DNA of 64,000 nt from Effrenium voratum (Eukaryota > Sar > Dinophyceae > Suessiales > Symbiodiniaceae), in assembly GCA_963377175.1 (NCBI GenBank), contig CAUJNA010003244.1, positions 591,228 to 655,227 of the forward strand. The letters run 5' to 3'. The notes under the pieces are model-generated. The model ran no database searches. It was not told the origin of the DNA and saw only the letters and a program-made list of their open reading frames with translations. A program made the position numbers and the translations under genes. Every line of letters starts with the position of its first letter. The stretch's first letter is position 1. Shown here piece after piece: positions 49,601-62,300 of the stretch.

Positions 49601-50282
49601 CCTTAATGCGCCGAGGGTCGGCGGCAGCAGGCGGGAGCCTGGTTAATCCGGCCACCGGACGTGATCGGCCTGCGCAGGGCTTACCTTCAGGTATAAGGCC
49701 GCGCGCCCCATGCCGCCGACCATGCGCAGTTGGTTTAGGCGATTTTTGTAGCATCTCCCCGCGGCGTCCAGCGTTTTTGGGTGACGCATAATTCTGGACA
49801 ACACCCCCAGCATTGCCAGCATCATCCTGGGTGATGCGGATGATGCTATGCATGTTGGCGATGTAAAACAAGGGGCTGAAAACTGCTCGGGCTTGCGGTT
49901 TTGCTCGCCTCTAGGAAACCCTCGCAGGGTTTAGGGCATGTGGCTGACATCATCAGGGTCTGGGGTTGGGCCTGGGTGATGCTTCAGCGGGGCTTGGTCT
50001 GCATCATCAAGACTTCCTTCCAAAAAGCCTCTCAACCCATGAAGCACTGTTTTTTACAAGGTATCGGAGGGACATAAGCGAGGCTCATTTTCGTGCATTT
50101 TGGCGCCAAGCGCTGCCGGGCATGCCGGCGATGCTGGGCCCTCGCTCTACAAAACGCTGTAAATACCGTCAAAAACTGCTGCGCTGAGCGGTTTGTTGTT
50201 GTTCTGTCCGTTTTGCTGTTGCTGTGGCTGGCTCGCGTGCTGCGCGGTCCTTGCTTTTTTCCCGTTTGTTTTCGGGCCTTCT
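46669..50282. other. Host sequence without a supported gene
   Basis: Contains a short CGGACCAA tandem (47257-47292), a (CA)n tract near 47534-47552, a GGTACCCTC-family copy near 49270-49330 and several GATG/CATC-rich stretches around 49800-49990. No recognisable protein. Confidence 0.45.
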
Positions 50283-50420
50283 GGCGCGCGCGCGCGCGCG
50301 ACCCCAGCCACAAAACGCTGCTAGTTACGGTGTTTTGTTGCATTTGCGTTTCCGGGCTGGCTTGCGGGCTGCTCTTTTTGGGCTGCTTTTTCTGGAGCCT
50401 CTGGCGCGCGCGCGCGCGAC
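50283..50420. repeat. Duplicated (CG)n tracts
   Basis: Two alternating CG runs (50284-50300 and 50404-50418), each in the same context CTGGCGCG...CGACCCCA, and preceded by similar GC-rich text, suggesting a local duplication of about 120 bp. Such alternating purine-pyrimidine runs can adopt Z-DNA. The long overlapping frames here are side effects of composition. Confidence 0.7.
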
Positions 50421-51248
50421 CCCATGTCAGCCTTCTGGGTTGGGGCCCGGCTGGGGCCAAGAAAGCTGGCATCCCCTGCATCATCTGGGGTTGGGGTGGG
50501 CAACATGATAGCCTAACCAACCATATCATAGCACAGAATATGGTTCTCATACAAAAAAACATGACGTGACATGGTATAACTTCAAAGAGGCCCAGAAAAA
50601 AAATACACAAGCTCAAGCCATTTGCGAGTGCTGTGCCCTGCCTTGCCAGCAATAAGGCTGACACCACCACCTCCCCAAGCGAAGTGCATGGTCAAACGTC
50701 TAAACTGAATTTTCCGAGTATAGAAGCGAGACAAAGTATGGAGATAAAACCAAGTATATTTGGAGTCCACTCAAAACCATGAGTTAAAGGGCGACACACT
50801 TGCACCAACCTTCACCTACCCTGGCTTTGACTGAGGCTCAAAAGGCACTTGAGGCGCTCTCTCCTTCATAGCTTCAAGAATCACCTCTCGCACTCAGAGC
50901 CCCGCTGTTAGCAGGCGCCTCGCATTCGTATGAGCAACGGCAGATTTCTTGCCACTCAATGGACATAGGACAATTGGGTGGCCCCCTGGTTGTTGTGGGA
51001 AACTCGTCTTGAGTTCTATCAATACCTTTTTCACAGCTGCTCAGGTGCTGCATGGACCTCATCAAATATAAACTGGATCGCCAAACTTATCCTAACAAGA
51101 AGCAGGGCGGACTGTTTTCTGCTTGGAAAAGGGGCACAGATTCCTGAACTTGCTTGTGGGTTGGGTGACTGTCGGGCCTTGGCGCCTTGGTAGGCGGCCA
51201 CCAGCAGTGGGATTCCACGCTCAACCGTCCACAATCAATCATCATTTG
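50421..51248. other. Host sequence without a supported gene
   Basis: A possible relative of the 6099-6240 inverted-repeat arm is near 50801-50836. No recognised coding region. Confidence 0.45.
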
Positions 51249-51335
51249 CCTAGGTCCTCCAGTAGAGAGGTTAGAGTAAGGGTACCCCTTTTTCTGTAGT
51301 CTATTTTAGTAGGGGAACCCTCCCACCAAAAACGG
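51249..51335 (+). repeat. Dispersed repeat, copy B (about 87 bp)
   Basis: Same element as 42261-42345, same orientation, about nine kilobases away. Shared text includes CCTCCAGTAGAGAGG and CTGTAGTCTATTTTAGTAGG. Confidence 0.85.
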
Positions 51336-54300
51336 GTCCTAGTTGCTGTTCATTCACCGGGAGAAGGTGGCGGAAGCAAACCTTGCTGCGGGTGCCTTGC
51401 TGGGCCAGGCAGGGATGGAAACATGAACAAAACCCGCGAAATGGGAGGAGGGGGTTGGTTGGACGAAGAGTTGCCGTGGATGTTGCTACTACTTCCAAAC
51501 AAAGACCAAACGGAAGCCTGAAATTCTGGAGGGCTTCGCATTTCGAGACTGCCCCCTTTTGCGATACCTTTTGGTGGGATTCCCTGTGCTTGTTTGACCA
51601 TCCGAACAAATAAAGACAAAGAAAAAACAAGTGACAACTTGAGTCACAATCAATCCCTGGTTCAAGAAACGGGGCTACCCAAAACCAAACGCACAGAACT
51701 AACAGGGTGCCCTGTGAAGCCCAAGTACATACCTGCGAACAGGTCACTAACCTTGATCATCCGTGGGCAATGGGAAGGCAGGATCAATAAACCCACGGCT
51801 GATTAATGAGGTGTGTCCCAATCTCTCTTTATAGGCAAACCTTCGCTTGCGGGCTATATTTTCCCGAATCCACAAGATTCTTTCTCCAAACAGGGGAACT
51901 CTCAAAATGAGAGGGAGTTCTCATTGGTCAAAACCAACCCCAAAAGGGCACCCTCAAAAGAAGGACAGCCGCGAACTACTACTTGCAGAAGGCAGGGCAC
52001 TTGGCACATAGTTAGTGACACTTGTTTTGTTAACCCACTTACCATAGTCGTACGTCTCCTTTCCGCGGGTTGTAATGGCTCCTCAGCAATTTGCGTAGAT
52101 CCCTAGGAAGGGGAAGGCCTCAGACTCCCGCCTCCTCGCTGGTGGCGCCATGGCAAAGCTAACCGATCGCTGCGGAGAGAGCCAGCTGCGAAAGAGCACC
52201 GGGCAGTGAACTCCACCCCCCAGTAAGGCTGCATGGTTCCCGGGTTTGTGTTTTTGTCATAGAGGGATCCAACAAATTGTGGTGTTCCTCGTGCTTTCCC
52301 TTCAAACCAACCTGAAAGCCGTACGATCAAAAAGACACACAGCCAACAATGCCGGCCGGGACCTCAACATGATTCTCTTGCAAGGTATTGCGAGTGGAAT
52401 CGGAAAACATTTTTTCAAGATCCAACTCCAAAAGGGGAAAGGACTCCACCGAATCCTTTGATACGAACAATCCGAGAGAGACCTGTCAAACTCATACCCA
52501 AACTACACCGGGGGCCCTTGAAGGGGAGGCACAAGGTGACACCAGAGTCCAAAAAGGGGCCGTCCTTTCGATCGCTCACCAGCTTGCAAAGCCATAGACG
52601 ACTGCCTTCTACCTGTCCAAACAGGAACTCAGGAATTTTCCCCAAGTAAGGGATCTTGATTGAGGCGCTCGGAATCGCTTGTTTCACCTACTCATCTGTG
52701 AGCTTTTTCATCGATTTGTGCAGCAAAGCATCCCCTCCCCCCAAAACAAATAACCGCAAAACCGAGAAAAACACCCAAATTTACAAGAGAACGGCAACTT
52801 CTGAAGGGGCTCTTGGGGGCAAAACCCTTCACTCGTGAGATCCCCGGCTTGAGCACCTGGGCACCTCGAGCTCCATCCGCCTAGCTCCCATTCGACCGAG
52901 GGGAGGGGGGGGGGTCAGGTGGAGGTAGAGGTTTGGTCTGCCACCCCTTTTTGGCACCCCTTTTCATGCCGAAATTGGCCCGTGGCTTGAAACACTGGAG
53001 ATCCAAAAAGTGCATTTCCCAACTATAAGCATGACGGGAACCAATCAATATATTCTGTCAGCTACTTAAAAAAGTGAAAGAGCTTTGGCGGAGACCCCAA
53101 CAAAGGGTAGAACTCAAGTTCTGACAATGATAGAAAACCACAGGGTGGAAACTGTTAAGAAAGGGTAGAACACGAAATGAAGGACTTTGAGATTGTAGCC
53201 ACTCTGATAAGGTTGACGCCTGACGAATAAACCGACTTTGCCGGGCCCGGGGAGTTCCTGGTGACAACTCCAGCACTCTCAGGAGTACATGCAAAGGATC
53301 CCATAGAACAGGTCGCAATTCATGGACCTTGGGCTCGTGCACTTCCGGTTGAAACTCACCTGGTCCCCTTTTTTTGCGTTCGCAGTTCGAGGTCACAGTG
53401 AGTATATTGCCACCATGGTCGATACCTCCGGTTCAATGACACCAAACTGTTTGAACGCCACAAAAAAAAACGGGCTCTGGCCAACCCTGGCGGCTAAGTC
53501 TTCTCTTTGCTCCAAGCTTTGCGGTTGGGCTGCTTAAAATGGACGACCGCTGGGGGGTCCTTCTTAACATGGACTTCGGACGCCTTATTGGGTGCTATTC
53601 AAGGAACACCAAGGAAACAACCCGCTTTGGCTTGGGTTGCCGTATGAACACACAATCACGCTTCCGTGCCAGCAACGTCAGAATCGTCTCCTTTGAATCT
53701 CCAAGCCCTTGAACTCGGAATGATTCCCCATTCTCTTCACCCATCCTTCTGTTCATACATTCAGAAACCATACATTATCCGCATGTGGTGGGCCATTTTC
53801 TGAAGAGAAGACGCGTACGAGCCTTGGTACATTTTGCCAGAGAACTACGAACCTCACTGCATCCCAAACAAAATATATCCCTTTGCCCACAAGTCCGAGC
53901 GGTTGGTCTCTCCTGTGCCCCTGAACTCCTCCAAAGAAAGGGAATCCCGACTAGGCACGATTTGGATCCGCCCATCCAACGTGCCGAGAGGGACAAAACA
54001 AGTAGGACCCTGCTGTCCAAGCCACCAGTTTTGATCGATTGGTCATGGATCAATAAATAAACCCAGTAAGCAATGAAGAACAAGGGTTGGAACCCTTTTT
54101 TGGGGTTGGAGGGCTTAGCTGCTGAGATATGCTGTTTGTTCTATATCCTATATTTCCTGTTTGGGTTCTGAAACCGCGAGGTTTGTGGGGAACCCACTGA
54201 ACAAAAGGGTGCGATAGCGCGGTCTTTCTCACAGGCCTCCCACTCCAGGAATGCCCAAGGCCAGTCGTACATGTCCTCAGGCCTGCAAAGAAGTTCGACA

Positions 54301-54892
54301 CAAGAGGGGCGAGTCCAATTGAGCCCCCAACAAAAAGAGCTTCACTGTGGTCTGTTTCCTGCGATCTAACGAAAGTTCGGGAAGTCAGTGCGCTCACATG
54401 CACCAGTTACGCCCAAACACTCGCACGCACTGCAACGCCTCCCAAAAATGACTAATCCTTCACTTACACCAGGTTTCCTGGCATCACACAAGCGGGACTA
54501 ATCCCCTCATTCAAACCACCATGCCCGCATGGGGGTCTTAACATAGAGGGCACCCCCACCCTGCAAAAAAAGGTGGTCCTGTTTTTCAAAGGCAAACAAT
54601 CATTTGACATGTTGACAGGTGCCCCTAATCCTCACGAGTGGATAGGCCAACGCAAGTCTGAACTTCCGGCTACCACTAAAATTGTCTTCCCCAAAAAACA
54701 TAAAGTCAAGGAACTCAGGATCTGAACTTTGGACCCTCCCTCCGTAGTTTCGGCACGCGACGTCTCACCGTTCTGCGCCCCAAGTTTTGGACGATGTCTT
54801 GGATAGTTCTCTGTCGTTTGTTGATCCCTTGAACAAACAAGACTTTTACTGCAGGATTTGTCTTATAATCCCTTCTTCCTAATGCTAGACAG
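51336..54892. other. Host sequence without a supported gene
   Basis: GGTACCCTC-family copies near 51925-51985 and 52240-52335. A G-run at 52901-52913. Open frames are short and mutually overlapping on both strands. Confidence 0.45.
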
Positions 54893-55169
54893 TCCCCTAA
54901 TACTAAAACCGGTTTTGGAGAATCCCAAATCCGGGAATACTACTTTTAGAATAGCCAATACTAAACCAATTCTAAAGTAGGAATTATCCTGCCCGTACCC
55001 AAATCCACCCCAATTAGGGGACCCCTTTTTTCCCTCTCTCTCTTTCTCTCTCCACACAAAAAATACAACACTCGACTCATTATTTGTCTCCCAAGGCTTT
55101 CCGAAAACGAACCGGGGACCCCCTAATACTAAAACCGGTTTTCGGGGGACCCGTTGAGTATTAGGGGGG
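54893..55169. repeat. CCCCTAATACTAAAACC repeat pair with hairpins
   Basis: An identical 23-bp block (CCCCTAATACTAAAACCGG then TTTT) occurs at 54894-54916 and 55120-55142. Its complement (AGTATTAGGGG) follows at about 55155-55167, making a hairpin. A related piece is near 48661-48695. Looks like a small inverted-repeat element family. A (CT)n tract lies at 55034-55052. Confidence 0.7.
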
Positions 55170-58100
55170 GGACGTTTAGCATTAGGGGGAACGGATTATC
55201 CCCAGTGCTGAAAACCAACAGCTCAGATGCCCAGTGGCCATGGGCAACAAAGCCCGCCCTTCTTTGTGGTTGGTTGAGTTTAACGGGGAACCCCCACCCC
55301 AAAAAAGGGAAACGGAAGCAACCCACTGGACAACAAAGACAGGTATCAACCAACAAGTCGTTCTGGGTATGGCCGGTACTGCCCGCGCCTCTGGAAATGC
55401 CGGGCCGCGGCCTGCGCTCCGACGTCCAGCCCGAAAGAAAAAACACCGACGTGACCGTAAGCAGAAGGGTCTTTGGTCAAAACAAACAGGGGTTACACGT
55501 GTAACTACGCCCCACAAAAATCCTGCAAAATAACCTGGAGAGGTGCACATGAGAAAGTACGCCCCACCAGAATCCTGCAAAAATCGGGAAACTGGGTGAA
55601 CATGTAACCATGGCACTGGGCGAAAAAGGCAGACCCAGTCACCTCTCCTCTTCGGCAGGGTGTTGGATGTCCTTCTCCTCTTTCACAGACCACGCGCGCA
55701 GCCTTGGGCCGAGGAAGTTGTGAGACATGTACTGATAGTACTGCCCTTTGTCTACTTTATCTGACCTGCCGAGTTGACTGGCCAAAAAAAAGGCTCAAGC
55801 GGTTTGGGCCTGTAAATGCACTCGTGTCAAGGTTGCACTGGCACAAGGGCCGACAGTTGGTCCCTGAAAGTCAAGGTGCAAAGCCTTCGGTTGGAGCTTC
55901 GGAGTAGCCCTGCGGGGCAAAAAGTCGAAGGCTCCCAAAGCCACGCCCCGTAGGCTAAGACTCTCGAACGTGCTCAAGTTGAAGGGCTTTGAGCATTGGG
56001 GGTTCAAGTTCCTGATTGCGCATCCCCGTTGTATTGTTGTTTCCAACTCCAATCTACTTGGTTTGGGACCTAATTCATCCACTACCAGGTGTTTAGGCTG
56101 CAGTCCGATTCCCACGCGGGGGCCACCAAAAAGGATGCTTCCCCGCCAGTTCTTGGGTTCCCGAAATTTCTCCTAGCTTCACCCCGGGAGAAATTCCTAT
56201 GGGCCGAAAAGGTGATATTTTGTTTTGTAGGGGCCCCCGTTCAACGAGCGGCCTTGCGCAAATTCCGACCACTCGCTTCTGAGACCGCGGCAAGCCGGAG
56301 GTTCCAAGCACTCCCAGCGTGTCTGCCGGAATCGAGTCCATGAACCTCGGACCATAGAGCAAAAACCCCCAGGGACCCCCCACACTGCAAAGGTTCGAGC
56401 TGAACCTGAGAACTCGTGAGAACCTGTAAGCATCCGCTAAGTGGGAGCAAGCAGGTGAGCTTCTTTGGCCGGCAAATAGGAATGACGAAACACGCCGCTT
56501 GGCCCAGCAGTTGGGGCTAGTCGGGTCCATGTCGTTTTTCAGGCTTCAACCATCCATCTCCCTTCTTAAGCTCACTTCCTGCGTGGATTGGCGCACAACG
56601 GTCTGAACTTTTCGCTTACCACTAAAGTAGCCCAGCCCAAAAAGAAACAAAAGTCCACTCACTGGCCAAGAAAGCATGCCTTTTGCCTTGTGGGGAGGGA
56701 TCAAATCACTAAAGTCACCGGGAGGAAACTCATCTAAAGTGGCCTGCGGTCTTCGGTCCATGTCCGCTGAAACGCCCTAGCCGACTTGACGGGGCCCCTA
56801 GAAAGAAAAACGGGGCGGAATTCACGCCCCGGGCACGAAGTGCCCTCAACGCTTGTAAGCACGCTGCTGGTGCCTATACCTCATCCGCCGACAGGTCATC
56901 CATCAAGTGATTTCTCTTTGGAATAAGAGGTGGCATGCTTGTGACGTGCAATGAACTAATGCAAACATAGGATTAGTAAATGCACGCGGAATAAAGACAA
57001 ATGGGGGGCCCCCTTTCATTTCTGGGGGGGGGGGACCCCTTTTTACAAATCCCAGGTGGACATGAATTGTGCCTTTATCAAGGCCATCCGCAATTCCGCT
57101 GATTGCTTCAAGGTTCCGAAGCATGAGAAGTCTGGAGCCGAATCCGACACGTTGCAGGTTGCATCCAAAGTAACGGAGGAACGGGAGCTTGCAGCGTAGA
57201 CGCCGCGGTAGAAGTTCCAGGCCGTAAAACTCATGCAACTGGTGCTGGAAAGACTGGGTGAAACGGGACATATGGGTGTCCTTTTTAGGGGACAACCCCC
57301 CACCCAAAATTGGAGGGTTTTCCTTTGGGTTTCCTTTAAAACCATCAAACAACAAAGAGGCAACTCCCCCCCCAAAAAAACAAAAACAAAAACACAAAAA
57401 CAAACAAACGACGCAAAATCATGAATGATGGTGTTCCTTTTGGTTTCCTTCACAACCATCAAACAATGGGTAAGTACCCTCAACAGAAGACAGACCGGGA
57501 TTTTGAATTCCTGGGGCTTCCACAGGCCGGGGCTAGCGGAGTCCCATTGCTCGCTGGTGCCAGGCAGCACCTGCGACGCGACGCGCCGGCGAGGGGGGGG
57601 GGACAACGGGGGACCTCGGGGGACCTCGAAACCCATACATACCTCAAAAATATTGAAGAATCTTAAGTAGATTCAGTATGTTCATTAAAAATAGTTGGTA
57701 AAGTCGTTGCTTTGTAACCTCTAAAGGCCCCCAGAGTGGGCCCCCAGTGCGACTTTGGGCCAAACAAAGTACTTGCTGGTGCAGTAGGTAGGGAATGAGG
57801 GAATGAGGGAATGAGCCGAAAGGGGATTCCCTGAAAGGAAACCACAAGGGATGGTTTGTAGGGTTCATTGCCGCATTCCCTGCTGAGAACCAGCAAGAAT
57901 ATATAGCCTACTACAAAATGAGCTTGCTACAACATGCATGCCAACCTGAGGCGTGAACCCCCCGTCTATTCTGAAGGGGATTCCAAAGGGGGATGATACA
58001 AATATGACCTGGACATGGGTAGATATGAATAGATGTGTGTAGGTTTTGCGAAATAGGCATATACATGGAAATACGCGCCAACATTGTCTGTCATCAAGGC

Positions 58101-59021
58101 CCGGACAAAATTACTTGATTTGCCCAATACCTCCAAAAAGAAACCATCGCCTCTGTGGGGGAAGGGAAGCCAAACATATTCTGATACTGTAGCCTCGACT
58201 AAGTTTAGTCATGAAGATTTGATCATTGGTTTAGGCCATCAGTCCGAGCTCCATTCGACAAGGGAGTGGAACATGTGGGCTGAAAAAGCACAGTGGGCAA
58301 CTCTGGCTCGAAAGTTGCACTTGTTCAGCACAAATGCAGTGCAGCTTCAGGGCAGCTGGCTGGATTCGGCGCGACGGCTAATGAGTTGGCTATCGGTTGG
58401 GCAAAGGTTTGGGCGCTGCAAATGTCTAACTCCACAAATCTTGGGGGTTGCGACAACAACTTGGGCCTGATGTGTGTGTGTGTGTGTGTGTCTTTGTGTC
58501 TACAGGTATCGTGTTTCTCCCTCAGCATCGGTTTACAGTGTTTCGGGTCTGCAAAAGAAAAAAATAAGGGACGGGCCCTTACATAAAGAAATCGCGCGGG
58601 GTTTATTTTTCGACCCATGTGTGTTGTTCCGCCAGCAAGGTAGACTAAGAAGGACCACCAAACAGCTGGAGCCAGACTGCGCGCCTCCAACAAATGTCCC
58701 AGGATCTCCAACATCTGATTCTCCAATGCCTCCAGCAGTCATCAAATGGTGTCTCGCAAACTCACCGAGGGCAGGCCCTTGTCACGCCCTTTTTTGGGAC
58801 AATACAAGGACCTCGGAAAGTGCAATCAATTTCTTTGAGGGGGTCTTGAAGTTGGGGTATGTGCCAACATGGGAGGACTAGCCTTCGGGTTTCCCTTTGA
58901 AGATTCAAAAGGGTACCCTCCAATAACCCATGTTCTCCCCAAAGAGGGGATCAAAAGGCCAATGCAGCTCTCCGGCCGTGTCCAGAAAAAAGGACCAACA
59001 ACAACCAAACAAAGAACAAAA
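55170..59021. other. Host sequence without a supported gene
   Basis: GGTACCCTC-family copies at about 57255-57365, 57425-57490 and 58864-58936. The last is a clean short hairpin (AACATGGG...CCCATGTT) of about 73 bp. A (TG)n tract lies at 58471-58491. No recognised protein. Confidence 0.45.
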
Positions 59022-59022
59022 G

Positions 59023-59060
<38 letters not shown>

Positions 59061-59300
59061 ACAAACAAGCAAACAAGCAAACAAGCAAACCAAAAAAAAG
59101 CAAGCAAAACAAGCAATCAAGCAAGGAAGAACTAAGGAAGAACCAAGGAAGGAAGGAAGGAAGGAAGGAAGGAAGGAAGGAAGCAAGCAAGCAAGCACGC
59201 AAGCAAGCAAGCAAGCAAACAAGCATACAAAACAAGCAAACAAAACAAGCAAACAAAACAAAACAAGCCAGCAAGCAAGCAAGCAAGTCAAGCAAGCAAG
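59022..59300. repeat. (GCAA)n / (GGAA)n microsatellite array
   Basis: About 280 bp of AAGC and AAGG tetranucleotide units with ACAA variants. Open frames in both directions (Lys/Gln/Ser- or Leu/Cys-rich) are artefacts of the repeat. Confidence 0.95.
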
Positions 59301-62300
59301 CCGTCGCGAATGGATTGGTGGAGCACGTGGTTGGCCGAGGCACTTCGCTCTTGATGCCGGCATCAATCAGAGCGCCCACCTCAATCACGGCACTCGCTTG
59401 AGTCCGAAAGAAAGAGACCAGTGTATGCAAACTCATGTGCTACAAATGCCAAATATGTATTGCAAGGGAAACACCGGCACCCTAGAACATATCACATTTA
59501 TCTGGACTTTGTGGTTGGCTGTGGTTGGCTCACTCGCAATACTTGGGGAACCTTTTGAGAAAATAAAGGGAGCCCCATGAACCCCCGAGAGCGCGTCTAC
59601 ACTTTGTATGATGTCATGCGTTTCAGTCCGCCCCCCCCCCCCCCGCTGAGGGCAGCTCGCTTTGAGGATCTAAGGCAACAGTCTTCGCCGCGGCTGCTGC
59701 CTGCAGGAAAGCTTCGGCAACAAAACGGCGGGTGTCTCTCATGCGGGGGCGTTCCGATCATCAAGTACACCCTTGAATTTGAACCATCCCACTGAACAAT
59801 TCGACTCATTGCAAGCTGCCAACCAAAACTGATGATTGAACATCAACAAACAACAAAAACATAGAGACGTCATGAGACCCCATGAGCCATTTGGGGAGTG
59901 GACCCAATGGTGGCCCCTGCTCGGGAGCCCAAGACCCGTGTTGAGTCCAAAAAGGGGGCCCGGGGCTTACTCCCAAGTAACGGAAGGAACTGTCGGAATC
60001 TTGTCATTTGTTGAAGTGTGTGATGGGATACTTGGAGTCCCCAACATCCCGAGCGTTAGTTTCTGGTAATGCTGCTGTTGTTTACTTGGTAATTCCAGGT
60101 GAGTGTGTGTGTGTGTGTGTTCTTGCATCTAAGACATGTGTGTTTGTTTCAATGGCCTATTTCAAACAAATCCGCAACCGCAACAGGTCGCTGAGCCCAT
60201 CCCCAGGAATGTTTCTCAGAACCTGCTCAGAGGGGAGGCTCAGAAGGGTTCTGAGAAACTTTTTGGTGGGTAGGGAGCCCTCATATCTCCCTTCAATTGA
60301 GGCACCGGCCGATTCGCGGAAGGTGTCGCCGCTGACGTTCAACCATGAGAAGCCTCGCAATGATTTTCTGAGCCTTTTCACCAGGGCTGTTCCCTGAGGG
60401 GTTGGCATGAACCAAGAAGCGTAAAGACAAAGGAGGCTGGTTCAAACTCAGCTTCCAGATTGGTTTATCCACCTCGTGAAGCATTTCGGGAACAACCCTG
60501 TCCACCCTCAAACAGCTCACACATCTCATGGAATGGGGGGTTGGTGGCCCTGTGTCTACTTGGGGTTGGAGTTCCCATGACTTCCCTTCAGGCTGAAGGT
60601 GTTTCGAGGATGATGGTCGGAGGAGGGATGCCCGAAACCTCTACCAAAAGGCTCGCACAACCGCTATGCAGTGCTGCAGTTACGAAGCTTCTCGTGGGAT
60701 CTTGGGGTTCCCTTGGGGTTCCCTTGGATGGAGTTCCCTCCACTTCTCATGGGGTTTCGTGGTTTTCCCTTGGAATTTTCTTGCAGCTCCCAGCTCCTGA
60801 AGCTTCCAGGAAGGCAGGCCTCACATACTGAGCGAAGCACCCCACGCGCTGTTGGCCAGCTGAATGCCACTGAACCTCAGGCGAATCGCGCGCGGAGCAC
60901 ATGCCCAAGTCCCTCCCCAAAACCTGGGCCTCCTGGAAACGGCGGCGGCTGCATTGGAACCGTCCCTTTAAACTTCAGGGGGTTTTGCATTGGGCCTCGT
61001 TGTGCTGCAACTTCTATTCCAAAACCGGAAACGCGGGATCCCCATGTAAAGGACTTTCATGGCTCGTTCCTCTAGGTGAGCTATGATTAAACGATTCCAG
61101 ACAAACATCAGCTGGCGCCCCTGCGTGAAGGTGCGCTCGCGGCATGCGCCAACCGGTGCATGCCTCATGCAGCTTGTTGCCCGGTTCACATATTCAGCAG
61201 CCACACTCCCCAAACCCCGCCAGGGCCAAAATAAAATGCAGGCACTCTGGCAGTGCACGTTTTGATGTATTTTGATCTGCTTTTGCTCTGCGTTTGTTTG
61301 CAATCGCTTTGCTTGTGTTGAGCACTTGTTGAATAATCTGCGTTCTAGCCTTTTCGAAATCCGGGGGGCCTACACGCAATACGTAAGCCGCTAAATGTGT
61401 GTTGTGGATGGAAATGGAAATGTTCAATCCGTGCTGCAAATTGGGGGGTCAAAACTGCATGTTGGAGCATGGAACATCTATGCAACCCATAATCCGTAAT
61501 CCGCAAATCGCATCACCCGCAATCCGAAACTGCGGTAGATCCGGCAAAAGGTAGAGAAGCTGGGAGCCTCTGCTGCGCTGAATGACAGCAGCTCAGTCAA
61601 TGTTGTCCCTGGCGCCAGCCACGTGATGTCCCGTTGGCGATATCTGCCAAGCCTGCCTTCTCGATTCTTGGCCTTGTGGAGCAATTGGTCTTGCCTGAGA
61701 CGAACTGGTCGCTCTCTGCCAAATGATCTGCCATTTTCTCGTGGATCCACCGTAGCAAGGTGTTGGCTGCCACAGTGGCGTCAGAGGTGCTCCGCCCAGT
61801 TGTGCGTCGCTGGCATTGTCAGCGCCGCAAGCCCGAGGATTCCGAGGCCGGTTTGTGTGCACTGAGTTGTCGATTGTTGGGCGACTTGTTCACACAGGGT
61901 TAGTGGAACCTCGAGCAGCCAAGACGGTGGATGTTTTGAATTGTCAAAACTAGAGTTCCACGCCCAACTGACAACTGGGGTCGAGAGGCGTTCTTGGTTT
62001 TCATGCCATTGATGTGTGGACAAATGGGCACTTAGAGACAAGCTTATTCCAATATGGGCCAATATGTTTCCATTGCGAGAAAAACATCGCCGTTCAACTT
62101 GCTCAAGAGCGTGGCTGTGGAGGCGAATGGCATGATCTGCAGGCTGCTTTCAAAGTGTGCTGTGCAACTTGGTTCTTCTGGCTGCGCAAATCCCAGCTTT
62201 GCTTTTGCCTAGAGTTGCCTAGCATGGGTTAGTAAACCTTTGCCATATGCGCGAATCTCCGCTCTGTTTCTTTTGGGCAGAGTTGCCACGCGTCAATCTG

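Noticed and set aside
50032..50670. Overlapping ORFs of 150-210 codons on both strands with RARAR motifs
   Set aside because: GC-rich duplicated sequence with CG runs; no domain and both strands open.
55787..55800. GGCTCAAG similar to the end of the dinoflagellate spliced leader
   Set aside because: Only 8 bases match before the sequence diverges; not enough for a retroposed leader relic.
58905..59580. ORFs of Lys/Gln/Ser or Leu/Cys repeats on both strands
   Set aside because: They come from the GCAA/GGAA microsatellite.
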